Below are positions 9,997 to 21,810 of a DNA stretch of 64,000 nucleotides, in pieces (the stretch's first letter is position 1; every line of letters begins with the position of its first letter). The notes under the pieces are model-generated. The model was not told the origin of the DNA, did not search any database, and was given only the letters and a program-made list of their open reading frames with translations. This DNA is from Bidens hawaiensis. Its lineage: Eukaryota > Streptophyta > Magnoliopsida > Asterales > Asteraceae. Location: the NCBI GenBank assembly GCA_021521415.1, contig JAIQDT010002819.1, forward strand, positions 186,001-250,000. The letters run 5' to 3'. A program made the position numbers and the translations under genes.

Positions 9997-12900
9997 TTAA
10001 GATGATGTAAATAAATATGGATATTTCTCCTTCATCGAGTCTTCTCGTTCCCATGTAAACTCCGCGCCACGCCGTGATTCACATCGAACTTTAACTAACT
10101 TAATGCCACTTCGCTTGGTTTTATTTTCATTGCGGTCCATGATTTCAACGGGTTGTTCAACCATAACCATTGATTCATTGACTTGTACTTCGTCGAGAGG
10201 TATATGGAGACTACCTTCGGCTAAGTACTTCTTGAGATTTGAAACATGAAAGGTCGGATGAACACCGGTGAGTTCTTCCGGTAGTTCGAGTCGGTAGGCT
10301 ACTTTTCCGACTCGCTCAAGAATCTTGAATGGGCCTACGAAACGGGGAGCTAGTTTTCCTTTCTTTCCAAAACGAACAACTCCTTTCAAAGGGGATACCT
10401 TGAGAAGGACGAGATCATCGACATTGAATTCGATCGGTTTTCGCCGTTTGTTGGCGTAGCTATTTTGTCGACTTCTAGCGGCAAGTAGGTTCTTGCGAAT
10501 TTGGTCGATACGGTCGGTGGCTTCTTGGACAATTTCGGGCCCGGTAATTTGAGCTTCACCGATTTCGTTCCAACTAATCGGGGAACGACATTTGCGACCG
10601 TAGAGAGCTTCAAAAGGAGGCATACCGATGCTAGAATGGAAACTGTTATTGTAAGAGAATTCAATGTAAGGAATGTGAGAATCCCAATTCCCACCGAAAT
10701 CGAGTACACACGCTCGAAGCATGTCCTCAAGTGTTAGAATCGTACGTTCGGATTGTCCATCCGTTTGAGGATGATAAACGGTGCTAAGATCAAGACGAGT
10801 TCCCAAGGTTTTTTGAAGTGATCGCCAAAAATGAGACGTGAATCGAGCATCGCGATCGGAGATGATAGTCAAAGGTAAACCGTGGCGACACACGATTTCG
10901 CGAACGTAGATTTGGGCAAGTTGCTCAACGGAGTATTTTTCTCGAATTGGAACAAAGTGAGCGGACTTGGTTAATCGATCAATAATCACCCAAATGCTAT
11001 CGTTGCCTTTTTGTGTAGTGGGTAGTTTCATTATAAAGTCCATAGCAATATCTTCCCATTTCCATACGGGGATTGGTGGTTGCTCGAGTAACCGAAAGGG
11101 TTTTTGATATTCGGCTTTGACTTTAGAGCAAGTAAGACATTTCGAAACGTACGTTGCAACGTCTTTCTTCATACCCGGCCACCAAAAGTTAGAACGAAGA
11201 TCGAAATACATTTTATCCGCATCGGGATGAACAGAATATCGTGACCTGTGAGCTTCATCGAGTATGCAAGTACGAAGGTCATCGCGATCAGGAACCCATA
11301 AACAATTGAGATAATACAATAAGCCATCGAGTTTTGTTTCGAGTTGAAGCTCGGCTCCACATGACATTTCGTCGTACATGTTGCCTTCGTCAACGGAGGT
11401 ACGTTGGGCTTGATAGATTTTGGCTTGGAGATCGGTTTGAACGGTGACGCTAAGAAGCAAGACGGATTTGACATTAACCTTTCGACTAAGGGCATCGACC
11501 ATGACATTCGCTTTACCAGGATGGTAGCGAATTTCGCAATCGTAGTCACTAAGTAACTCAGCCCATCTTCGTTGTCTCATGTTGAGATCTTTTTGGTCAA
11601 AAATGTGTTGAAGGCTTTTGTGATCGGTAAAAACCACACATTTCGTTCCGTAAAGGTAATGTCTCCAAATTTTGAGTGCGAAAATGACGGCACCAAGTTC
11701 AATATCGAGAGTCGTGTAGTTCTTCTCGTTGACCTTGAGTTGCCTTGAAGCATACGCGATAACTTGACCTCGTTGCATGAGAACGCAACCGAGACCTTGA
11801 TGAGAAGCATCGCAAAATACTACAAAGTCATCGTTTCCATCGGGAATGGTTAGAACGGGAGCATTGCAAAGCATGTGTTTAAGAGTATTAAATGTTTCTT
11901 CTTGTTTGGATCCCCATTCATAAGGCTATCCTTTGTGAGTTTGGGAAGTGAGGGGTAAGGAGATCTTGGAAAAATTTTGGATTAAACGCCGATAATATCC
12001 GGCCAAACCGAGGAAAGATCGAATTTCCGTGGGTGTAGTCGGAGTCTTCCAATCTTTGACGGCTTCGATTTTTGCGGGATCAACATGAATACCCTTGTCG
12101 TTGACGATGTGTCCCAAAAATTGAACTTCCTCTAGCCAAAATTCACATTTTGAGAATTTGGCGTAAAGTCGTTCTTTTCTTAAGACTTCGAGAATGGAAC
12201 GCAAGTGATGCTCATGCTCGGCTTTGGATTTAGAGAAGATGAGAATGTCATCAACAAAGACAATAACGAATTTATCTAGAAACGGTTTGCAAACGCAGTT
12301 CATGAGATCCATAAATACCGCTGGTGCATTGGTTAACCCGAAGGGCATGACCAAAAATTCGAAATGTCCATATCGAGTACGGAATGGGGTTTTTGGAATG
12401 TCTTCTTCGCGAACACGCAACTGATGATATCCCGATCGAAGATCGATTTTGGAGAAACACGTTGCGCCTTGGAGTTGATCGAAGAGGTCGTCGATTCGTG
12501 GCAAAGGATAACGATTTTTGATAGTAAGTTTATTGAGTTCACGATAATCAATGCACATGCGAAATGAGCCATCTTTCTTTTTCACGAAGAGGACGGGAGC
12601 GCCCCAAGGAAAGGAGCTTGGACGAATAAAGCCTTAGTCGGAAAGTTCTTCGAGTTGGTTTGATAACTCTTGCATTTCCGACGGGGCTAAATGGTAAGGA
12701 GCCTTGGCCACGGGCATTGCGCCGGGCACAAGATCGATTCGAAATTCAACCGGACGAATGGGTGGAAGACCGGTAACATCATCTGGAAAGACGTCGAGGA
12801 AATCACAAACAATGGAGATATTTTGGATTTTTCTTTCCTTGTGGTCTTTTACCACCGCTTGGGCTAGGAACGGAACATACTTTTGGCGTAAGTATTTTTG

Positions 12901-13518
12901 CGATTGAGAACACGACATGAGATTGAGCCTTTTAGGAAACATTTTGCCGTAGACCTTGAGAGTTTTACCGTTGACAAGCGGAATCCGAATGAATTTATCA
13001 TAACAAACGACTTCGGCACGGTGCAAAGATAACCAATCCATGCCAACTATGACATCGAAACTTCCCATTTGCATCGGAATGAGATCGATGGAGAATTTAC
13101 GCTTACAAAGAGTGAGAGAACAATTACGAAGGACCGAGTTTATGGTGATAGAATTTCCATTGGCGACTTCGACAGAAAAGGATCGAGAAAGTTTAGTGCG
13201 AGGTACGGCAAGAGTAGATTCAAACTTTAATGAAATAAAACTTCTATCGGCACCCGTATCAAATAATATAGAAGCCAAATGCTCGTTCACTAAAAACATA
13301 CCGTTCACAACATCGTTTGCCACTTGAGCTTGATTAGCATTCATCATAAAAGCCCGTCCTTGGTTACCGGGATTTCCTTGAGGTGCATGAGGTGGTGGAG
13401 GAGGAGGTGCTTGGATGGCTTGCATGGGTTGGATGAGTGGTACATTTATTTGGGGAAGTTGAGGTTGGTAGGTTTGGACTTGGTGGGCTTGGGTTTGATA
13501 GTAGGGTATGGTTACGGT
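9997..13518 (-). pseudogene. pol: Ty3 pol: protease, RT, RNase H, integrase, chromodomain-like tail
   Basis: It is read on the minus strand in one frame shared with the 3' part of gag. Protease has the ILFDTGADRSF active site near 13260. RT runs from about 12600, with [16 protein letters not shown] and the catalytic FVDD in [11 protein letters not shown]. RNase H starts FVVFCDASHQGLG. Integrase has an HHCC-type zinc domain (ending CLTCSK), D-D-E residues in MDFIMKLP, ISDRDARF and TDGQSERT, and a chromodomain-like end (RRGAEFTWERED). Stops at 12634-12636 and 11926-11928 interrupt the frame, besides the one between gag and protease at 13519-13521. Each stop could arise from CAA or CAG by a C-to-T change (inference). 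Otherwise the product would be of normal length, so decay is recent to moderate. Confidence 0.93.
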
Positions 13519-14659
13519 TTAGGCTTGGTTTGCAAAAGTGAGTCGTGGGCAATTGTTGCGGAAATGATTTGGGTCACCACAGTTAAAGCAAGCTCGGGGT
13601 TGTTGAGGAGGGTTTTGCGGGTAAGGTGCAAAGCGGTTTTGGGTGTTTTGTGGAGTGGTTCTTGGTTTGTTGGGTTGAGTACGTTGTGCGGAACGACATG
13701 TGTTATTTAGATGGCCAAAACGGTTACAAATGGTGCAATGGCGACAAGGTAAGTGAGATGGGTGATGAAGTTGACAATTGTTGCATAGTGGAAAAGTACC
13801 GGTATAGGGTTTACGATTTTGTGGGGGAGCTTGGGGTTGTTGTTGCGGTTGCGGTTGGGTAACGGCATAGTTTCGGTGGTTTTGTTTGGGTTTCTTTTTG
13901 TTGTTGTGGCGGGAAGAGTTTGAGTAGTTGATGGCTTGAGGTGGTGGGTCAACTTTGGATTGAGGTGCGGGTTCGGTTTTGCTTTTATCACTTTTCTTCT
14001 TGATGGTTAGGGTACCCGCCTTAACATGGTTCTCCGATAGCGCACCGGCTAGAGTAATTGCATCCTCAAGGTTCTCGGGTTTGCTACTCATGACTGAGTC
14101 CCGAATTAGCATGGGTAAACCCCCGATGTATTTGTCGATTTTACGTTCGAGCGGGGTAACCAAATGAGGTACAAGGGTGCTCAATTCATGAAAACGGAGC
14201 GAGTAAGCGCCATTATCACCACTTTCTTGTTTCAATTCCCAAAATTCGGCTTCAAGCTTTTGGAGCTCGTGTTTGGGACAAAACTTCTTCATCATGAGTT
14301 CCTTAAGTTCGGTCCATGGAAGCGCCATGGAAATTCCCGCCCCTTGGAGATGCATAACACTACCCCACCACGTAAGAGCAGTTTCCTCAAACATGCTCGA
14401 AGCGAAATTAGTTTTCTTCGCTTCGGGGGCACTCGCTGTGTCGGAACACACTTTCCATCTTTTCAAACCATTGCAACAAGGTAGTCGCACAGTTCGTACC
14501 AAGGAATTTGGTTGGGTTAGCACCGGTAAATTGTTTATACAAGTAGGGAGCGGGTGTAGGTTCAACGGGTGCTACAACGGGTGGAGGTTGGTTTGCTTGC
14601 AAGTGAGTTAGGAGTTTGGGAATCACAGCGGCGACTTGTTCGGCTACTAAAGCGGCCAT
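13519..14659 (-). pseudogene. gag: Ty3 gag with two CCHC zinc knuckles, frameshifted
   Basis: The start at 14659 (MAALVAEQ) fits the usual chromovirus gag N-terminus, and no better upstream start is visible. The capsid core has the ETALTWW and LMMKKFCPKHE motifs typical of plant Ty3 gag. Two zinc knuckles (CTICNRFGHLNNTC and CFNCGDPNHFRNNC, both CX2CX4HX4C) lie in a proline- and glutamine-rich C-terminal region that would bind the genomic RNA. One frameshift near 14410-14425 separates the first 80 codons from the rest. A TAA at 13519-13521 splits gag from protease, which otherwise continue in the same frame, so the intact element probably made a single gag-pol polyprotein. Confidence 0.9.
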
Positions 14660-14944
14660 CTTGTATCTGGAATCCTTGCGGTAGTGGCGTCGTAGCGAGG
14701 CATTCTAAAAATTATAAAGAATTGTAGTGAATTTGAGGGCATTGAGTTTAAAATAGAAGATGTATGTAACCATTTTTTTTACGTGAATCCTAGTGTCATA
14801 AGGATGAGAATGTTAGTAGAAATAAAGTTTACACATAAACCAAATGATAAAAACGTATATATAAGTATATGTTTCAAAGTTTCAAGAATTTGAAATTTGG
14901 ACGTTTTGAAGTGTTGAAATTTGTATATAGTCGGAAAAATCGTA

Positions 14945-15206
14945 CATGAACCACCATGATTTGATATTCCGAAAAAAAAATAACAAAATTTCTTGTAAAC
15001 ATATATATAGTTGGGAAAATCGTACATGAACCACCATGATTTGATATCCCGGCAATAAAAACTTATGTAAAAGTAATATATATGGAGTCGAACATGTGCA
15101 TGTATCACCGCGTCTTTCATGTTGTTGACTCAAATCATGATAATAACATACAATAAAACGGAGATACAACGAGATGTTAAAAACACTTGTCCACGTATCA
15201 CCGTGG
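14945..15206 (-). repeat. Leader hairpins of the Tekay element, same type as at 931-1744
   Basis: In plus-strand coordinates four copies lie at 14945-14958, 15025-15038, 15099-15112 and 15192-15205. Read in element sense they are CATG-GTGGTT-CATG (twice), CGCG-GTGATA-CATG (one mismatch and one wobble) and CACG-GTGATA-CGTG (extendable to 5 bp at 15191-15206). The spacing of about 75-95 bp and the loops match the LARD leader. Confidence 0.65.
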
Positions 15207-15715
15207 CTTTTATGTTTTCAACACCAAAAAATAAGGAGGCGACCGGAACGCTCGCATACGACAACTTAAAGTGTCGGCTCATATAACTCGTGTTGCTTGA
15301 CTTAGAAACCAACACTAAACCCAATCATCCCAGGTAAGTAAATCACCTTCGATTCTTGGAATCTTTTTGTCAAATGATCGAATCAAGTGTTTCGTTCCCT
15401 ACGGTCGTCACAAAACAAATTATAGAACCTAGCTTTAAGGAGATTGTAAACAACGAGATCCAAGTTAAGCTTGTGATCCATAAAACACAATATAAAAACT
15501 AATGTTTTGTTTTAAGGTAAAAATACCTTAGAATACTATTGAAAGTGTGTGTATGTGTACATTTATGATGAGATAGATTTTTAAACAAGTTTATAAATAA
15601 TTAATAAATGCAATAAACAATCAAGTATGGTAAACACGTATGAGCACACGTATAGGGACCCTAGAGCATAAACTATACTAGGCTGTTACGTCTAACCACC
15701 TATCCTATAGTCGAT

Positions 15716-15728
15716 GGCTCTGATACCA
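15716..15728 (-). promoter_or_regulatory. Primer-binding site of the Tekay element
   Basis: On the minus strand it reads TGGTATCAGAGCC, complementary to initiator Met tRNA, three bases inside the LTR edge at 15732. It shows that the right LTR is the 5' LTR. Confidence 0.9.
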
Positions 15729-15731
15729 ATC

Positions 15732-18154
15732 TGTCACACCCCGACCAATGAAGGCGGAAACGTCGAGGCGCGACATGATTGCTCATTGCACAATGACACT
15801 ATAAAGTTACAATATTTAAACAACTCATTTAAATCCATATCATCATAAATAACACAACAATTGTACATACAAAATGCCAAATAGATAGATAAACAAATAA
15901 CTTGTTCTTTTATTTTCTAATATCCTAAAGCCAAGATAATAAGTTTCTTCAAGTAATCCAATCAAGCTAACATCAAACCTGTAACATTGCATAAAATAGA
16001 GTTTGTCAACACGAAGGTTGTTGAGCAATTTTCATAGTTTTGAACAATAAATATATAGTATGAAATCCACAACTAGTATATGATAAAACAATAAATAATA
16101 GCAACAATTTAGATAATAAAACCGTCAATAAGAATACATTGACGACAATAATGAAATCGTCAATAAGAATACATTGAGGACACCTTTCTATATGGGGATA
16201 CCATATATACTCGTAATTAACGTATGATCATACTTTGATGAGGCTACCCGCCTTAGCATTCAAGAGGCTACCCGCCTTAGCATTCAAGAATTTGCACATA
16301 ATCATGTAAAGCATATAACACCAAATCGAGCATTTATTTAAGTAAACATATACAATACGTGTTGTGGTTTAAGACTCAAGTATAAATCATTTGAATTTGA
16401 ATAAGTATGCAATGCCACCCCCAAAACGAAAGATGGAAAACGGGGGATGAAAAAGTACTCACATTAACAAGTAACTTGAAAGATAGTGTCGTGAATAATC
16501 GGAGAGATCGGTTTAACGAGCAAGACCTATATTAAACGGGTCTTGTGTTAGTAGGTAGTCTTGGAAGGGTTTAAAATAAAATACATGACAAATAAAGTAA
16601 ATAAATAAAGTTTAGGATTTAAAATGTAAATATTTGAGAACTTAAATAAACGAGTTTTGTAAAATAAGTTTACTCGAAACCGGGTCTCGGTATTCTATTC
16701 AATAGTTTTTTTCTTTTTTTACTCAACCTATGTTAAGTAATAATGTGGGTTAAAATGCGATATTGCAAAATCCTTGGTTATAAGAATACCCAAAACGAGG
16801 TTTAAACGAGTGTTCGGGTTTGTCGGTTCGAGACTTGATAATTGACCAAGCTCACAGTTAACTTCCCAAGATAATAAATGTTATGAGATAACTCAATAAA
16901 ATCAAAATAGACTTAACCAAGTATGTAGTTCTATTGTGAAGAACCTTAACGTTCGTTAAGCGAGTATACAACCTTATCGGTTCGAACTTGTTATAAGATC
17001 AAGTTGGTTACCGACATGCCAAGTATGTTTAGAAACTAACTAAAATTGATTTAAAATATAATCTTGAAGAAAAATATGAGTTTTGGTGGCTAAAAACACA
17101 CTTGTGTGTCTTAAGCGAGTGAACTCGGTTTAGTTCGGTTTTTGGTTCGGTCCTTGACTCAGAATAAGACCGAGGATGGTTACCACATACCCAATTACCA
17201 TGGAACTTGTAAAATAACTTATAAATAATAATACTCAAGTTTTACATTCAAAAAGTTAACAATAAAGCTTTTAAACAAAAGTTCGGTTTTTGGTTCGGTC
17301 CTTGACTCGGAATAAGACCGAGGATGGTTACCACATACCCAATTACCATGGAACTTGTAAAATAACTTATAAATAATAATACTCATGTTTTACATTCAAA
17401 AAGTTAACAATAATGCTTTTAAACAAAAGTTCGGTTTTTGGTTCGGTTCTCAACTCGGGATGAAACCGAGGCTAGTCACCACATACCCAATACCATGGAA
17501 CTTGACAAATATGAACAATAAACTAAAATATGTAGAAGTTAAGCAAGTATAACAAGTTATATGGTTAGATTTGTTAAATATATAAACAAGGACTACAAAG
17601 TCCTCCATGTAACCTTGCCTTACTAGCCCGACATTTCAACCGGCCGAGACCGGAGAAATGAAAGACCGAAGGTAAACAAGGAGTGTATATTATATATATG
17701 TTGTAACATCAAGCTTTAAGTATTGAGAAGTTAGTTAAAATGAAATATTAGCTTTTGAAGAACAACCTTAGAATTCAAGAATTTGAGAGAGAAATGAAGA
17801 AATGAGCAAGCACAAATGAAGAAGATGGGTGTGTGTATATAGGGTAAGTTGAATGGGTCTTTCATAAAGGGTGTTTCATGAAAATGGGTTGGTTATAGAC
17901 CCAAGAAGCACAAACTACAAATGGGTCCTTCAAGTCTCCATTTTGGTAGTTTTAGTCTCTGGAGTTCGTTTTGAGCGTTTTCGGGGAATTTTAAGAACCG
18001 AAAAGGGTGTTTTTTTTTTATCCAACAACTATAAAACAAATATTTAACATACACTTCATCAGTTTGATAATATCGAAAGGTTCGGGATATAAAACGGGTC
18101 GGGTTTACATTAAGAATACAAGTATAAAATAACCCGAAATTGACAAATGTCACA
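15732..18154 (-). repeat. 5' LTR of the Tekay element
   Basis: It is the near-identical partner of 7528-9964. It has three regular 148-bp tandem units starting at 17132, 17280 and 17428, and two CGTCAAT hairpins. A minus-strand TATA box at 17836-17841 is followed in element sense by a ctctctcaaattcttg-type start region. Confidence 0.9.
17836..17841 (-). promoter_or_regulatory. TATA box of the Tekay 5' LTR
   Basis: The minus-strand motif is TATATA in ccctatatacacacaccc. It is equivalent to 9645-9652 in the other LTR and lies in the LTR that would drive genomic RNA. Confidence 0.5.
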
Positions 18155-19495
18155 TCTCTTGACAAACCTTTAATTAAAAGTCAGCAAACTACATATTAGT
18201 ACTGCAACATTCCAGGTAAACTTGATCTTGAGACACCATATCTCTAATAAAATGATACTTCAGTTCAATATGCTTGGACCTACTATGCATGACTGAATTC
18301 TTGGACAAATTGATTGCTAAGTTATTGTCATAGAATATTGTAGTAGCCTTTTGTTGCTTCAAACCAAGATCTTCAAGTATCCTTCTTAGCCAAATTGCTT
18401 GACAAGTTGCTCCAGTAGCAACTACATACTCTGCTTCAGTGCTAGATAGAGCAACAGTGGGTTGCTTTTTTGAGATCCAAGAAACAGCACCGCTACCTAA
18501 GAGAAACACATTTGCGGAAATACTTTTACGATCATCAATGCATGCTGCCCAGGCACTATCACTGTATCCCACCAGTTCAATAGCTTTGTCTTTTTGTCAT
18601 ACCAGATTCCAAACTTCACCGTACCAGCCACATACCTTAAAATTCTTCTAGTTGCACCAAAGTGCACTTTAGAAAGAGATTGCATAAAGCGAGAGATCAG
18701 GCTTATAGCATGGGCCAAGTCCGGCCTAGTGTGAGTTAAGTAAATCAATCCTCCCACTAAGCTCCGATAAGTCACTTCATTGGCTTTGTCAGAACCATCA
18801 TCCAATTGGAGTTTCTCATTGGAGTAGCATCTATCTTACATTCATTCCAAACTTGTTTAGCAAATTAAGAGCATAACTTTCTTAGCACATAAAGATTCCT
18901 ACAGTGGTTTGTTTAACCTCCAAACCCAAAAAATATTGAAGCAAACCCATATCTGACATTTCAAAAACTCCTTTCATCCCCTGCTTAAACTCTGTAATTA
19001 AAGAGGAACTAGAGGAAGTGCATATAATGTCATCAACATAAGACACGCATACATAACCTCATTTACATAATCCCTTTTGACATACAGAGTTGGCTCGTTG
19101 TGACTTCTAATGTATCCATGGTCACGAAAGTAACCATCTATCTTGGAATACCAAGCGTGTGGCGCCTTCTTCAAGCCATATAAGGCCTTGTGTAACTTGT
19201 AAACTTTATCTTCCTTCCCACTTACTTGAAACCCTTCTGGTTGCTCAACATAAATACCTTCTGTAAGATCACCATTTAAAAAAGCCGATTTTACATTTAG
19301 TTGATGTATCGGCCAACCCAATTGTGCTGCTACTACCACCACGACACGGATATTTTCAAACCAAGCCACAGGAGCAAAAGTCTCCTGAAAATCGATACTT
19401 TTCTGTTGAGAGTAGCCTTTAGCTACTAATAATGCCTTGTACCTCAGAACTTCACATGTTGGTCCCACTTTCGCTTTATAGAGCCAAGCCAACTA
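18155..19495 (-). pseudogene. Truncated Ty1/copia pol (RT and RNase H only)
   Basis: Read on the minus strand from 19492: the RT start ([23 protein letters not shown]), the [19 protein letters not shown] block and [17 protein letters not shown] degraded stretch where the YVDD motif is expected (about 18998-18806) follows. The connection domain (YRSLVGGLIYLTHTRPDLAHA) and RNase H (GYSDSAWAACIDD, SSTEAEYV) come next. It stops at a KGLSR-like pol terminus exactly where the Tekay LTR begins. Gag, protease, integrase and both LTRs are absent, and the frame is broken several times. It is a relic and not a gene. Confidence 0.9.
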
Positions 19496-19499
19496 ACCC

Positions 19500-19988
19500 A
19501 TTTATTATCAAGTTCGTTACTTTATCATTAATCATGACCCGATCTATCATCCTACCAAGTTTCGTGCAAATCCGTACACAAAAAGTAAACATTTTTAGCT
19601 AAAACATACCTTTTCGATGTTAGTTCAGATTTGGTTTCAGGCACAAGTTTGATCTTGATCTTTTCACTTGAATGCAAGACAAACAAATACTATCTGATTT
19701 TTGCGCGTTCCTCTTGTTTCTAGATCTAGTTTTAGGTGGAGGATGGAGAGTGTGTTTGTTTTAAGTTTGTGTAGGCAAAAGATGGATTATGAGATCTAGG
19801 GTTTAGGGAGCTTTAAGGAGCTTATATATGCTAAGTCCATAGACCTCAAGCCCATCTTCACCCTTAGGTCCATGTTTTATGTCCAAACCTACCACCCAAC
19901 TTTATATTATTTAACATAATTAAATAATAACACACAATTATAAATAAATTTCCTTCATTTATTATTTCGATAAAAGTCGGATGTTACA
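19500..19988 (-). repeat. LTR remnant, minus orientation
   Basis: On the minus strand it begins TGTAACATCCGAC at 19988, a typical Ty3 LTR start. It has a TATA box in catatataagctcc at about 19825-19835 and the phrase ccctaaaccctagatctc downstream. No partner LTR or clear 3' end is seen. Confidence 0.45.
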
Positions 19989-21128
19989 CGGAACACCTCC
20001 AATCATTACTGAATCCATGTTTCATCATCCCGAATCAAGAATTAAAGATTATATGATGGCCATGAGTGGCTAATCTCCTTGGAGTCATTGCCGGGGTGTA
20101 GAGTATTGTAATCTTTTCAGTTTTTCTCATGTTTAGAACTAATTTACTTGCATATATTAAATAACAATCTATGATCATTGATGTTTTATATTGTGAACAT
20201 TCAGTTGTTTTAGGTTTATTTCTATCTAAACGATTAGTTTGTCAATTATTGGGATACGTGTTTCATAAGGTTTGTTGATTAGCTTGAGTTTAAAATAAAA
20301 CATACATTTGCCCTTGATTGACTCACACCGGCAAGGAACCTTTGGTTACCAGTGTCGAGTGTTTTCGTTTGTTGATACCTACGATTTGAGTTATTCAGTT
20401 AAACCAGATTTAGTAACTGATAAGTAATTTTAATATATGACATGAGATTGCTGATTAGTTATATGCTTAACCCTGGGTATGGCTTACTTTTTATTATTGT
20501 TTACAACTTGTTTAAATACTCGCTTATTCTCAACCCATTTCTAGTGTGATCAGCACTCTTAAACCACATCTTCATAATTTGATAGACTTCATAATATTTA
20601 GAATCAGTTACACTACATATTGACCACTTACTCTTCTTGGTTCGACACCTTACTTAGTCGTACTTGTATCAGTATCTAAGACTCATAATTACTTTATTTT
20701 TTATTAGACCACGACATCTAGATCAGGCATTCCTTTGATAATCGTCAATTCCTTTCCAATTTTAAACCAAATATGCCTGTTGTCATTACGCTTGAATGAG
20801 TCACTCCATTCTGTCCTTCATTACCACACACAAACAACTAGCTAAGAGTATGCATATAACCACATTTACACGTATGATATGACTATAAGAAGGAATTCAA
20901 CCTTACATAATACGGAGATATAACACACTCGTGAAAACTTCTCTCATGATATTTATTTGTTTTTAGTTAGGCATTTAATAATTGTTTAAACATGTGACTT
21001 CATTGCTTGTATTCCTTGTATTAATCATTTCAATAATCGAGTTCAATTAGAAAATTATCGAACGCAACAGCATTTCTTTTATTTATAATTAGTTTGGCAT
21101 TGTTTAACTTTGCACCCCAACTTCAATT
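19989..21128. other. Unassigned AT-rich DNA, possible Ty3 leader debris
   Basis: No protein-like frame is seen. The phrase ggagtcattgccggggtgt near 20083 loosely resembles the gccgttgccgggg block just after the primer site of Athila/Tat elements. I could not find an LTR next to it, so this stays tentative. Confidence 0.25.
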
Positions 21129-21562
21129 TTAACAATTGTATGTGCATCTACAATCATAGAAATGTTGGCAATGTCCGGAAGCTCCATCACCAAAATTTGA
21201 TTTGCATGTGCTTCTACATATACTTGCAAAGCAAGCTATTGTTGTGATGTCCTTGTTACATGTTGCTGCGTGTGATATCTCGGCCCCTGTGTTTTTGTAA
21301 TCACAAGACAAATGTTTATAAATTAATATTTCATAACTAAAAACTAAAGCTTTAGTTCATATCGAAGGAATAATAATAATAAGTTGATAATAATAAATAT
21401 ATGTTTGTTAAATATAATTTGCTTAAAAGAGTTTCAAAATATTACTAATTTTTCAGTTGAAGTTTTGAAATTAGAATAAACATATTTGAAGGAGAGATGA
21501 AATTTACCAAAAGCGAGAGAGCTTATAAGCACAAAGATGACAAGAAATGAGGTATTCTTCAT
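21129..21562 (-). CDS. Defensin-like (DEFL/LCR) secreted cysteine-rich peptide, two exons
   Basis: Exon 1 is 21562-21508 and exon 2 is 21286-21129 with the stop. The 221-bp intron has GT at 21507-21506 and AG at 21288-21287. The spliced product is 70 residues. The N-terminal 18-20 residues (MKNTSFLVIFVLISSLAFG) form a clear signal peptide. The mature part has eight cysteines spaced C-x8-C-x4-C-x3-C-x11-C-x5-C-x-C-x3-C. The CX3C and CXC pairs define the cysteine-stabilised alpha-beta fold of plant defensin-like proteins. An intron at the signal/mature junction is the usual DEFL gene structure. Family members act outside the cell in defence or in pollen-pistil signalling; which applies here cannot be told. 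No stop or frameshift is seen, so it may be functional. Confidence 0.8.
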
Positions 21563-21607
21563 GGTCTGTTGTGAATTGTTATTGATGTTAATTGTTAATG
21601 TGAGTAT

Positions 21608-21767
21608 AACTTTCCAACCCAAGGTTGAATTTATACAAAACAAAGTCAACCAAACTAATTAATGACTTTCTTTCGTGTGTGTGTCTATATATATATATAT
21701 AACTTTCCAACCCAAGGTTGAATTTATACAAAACAAAGTCAACCAAACTAATTAATGACTTTCTTTC

Positions 21768-21800
<33 letters not shown>
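21608..21800. repeat. Tandem ~93-bp duplication of the defensin-like promoter, with TA microsatellite
   Basis: The block from aactttccaacccaagg to gtgtgtctatatat occurs at 21608-21700 and again from 21701 to about 21790, nearly identical. On the minus strand each copy holds GTATAAAT (21629-21636 in the near copy), a TATA box about 70 bp upstream of the start codon. A (TA)n run follows to about 21806. Confidence 0.8.

Positions 21801-21810
<10 letters not shown>

Larger units (their letters stand above)
7528..18154 (-). mobile_element. Full-length Ty3 chromovirus, Tekay (Del) type, inactivated
   Basis: LTRs of about 2.43 kb lie at 7528-9964 and 15732-18154, both TGTCACACC...AATGTCACA on the plus strand. 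The primer site, gag, protease, RT, RNase H, integrase and a C-terminal chromodomain-like region run in this order on the minus strand, which is the Ty3 order. The C-terminal RSGIKLVKV..E.TWERED block is what I know from Tekay-group integrases. The polyprotein has one frameshift and three in-frame stops. The 5 bp flanking the element do not match (ataat on the left, tctct on the right), and its two sides lie in different elements. Confidence 0.9.

Noticed and set aside
20083..20101. Athila/Tat primer-site region
   Set aside because: The gccgggg block is suggestive, but there is no LTR edge next to it and no downstream gag, so I do not call an element.
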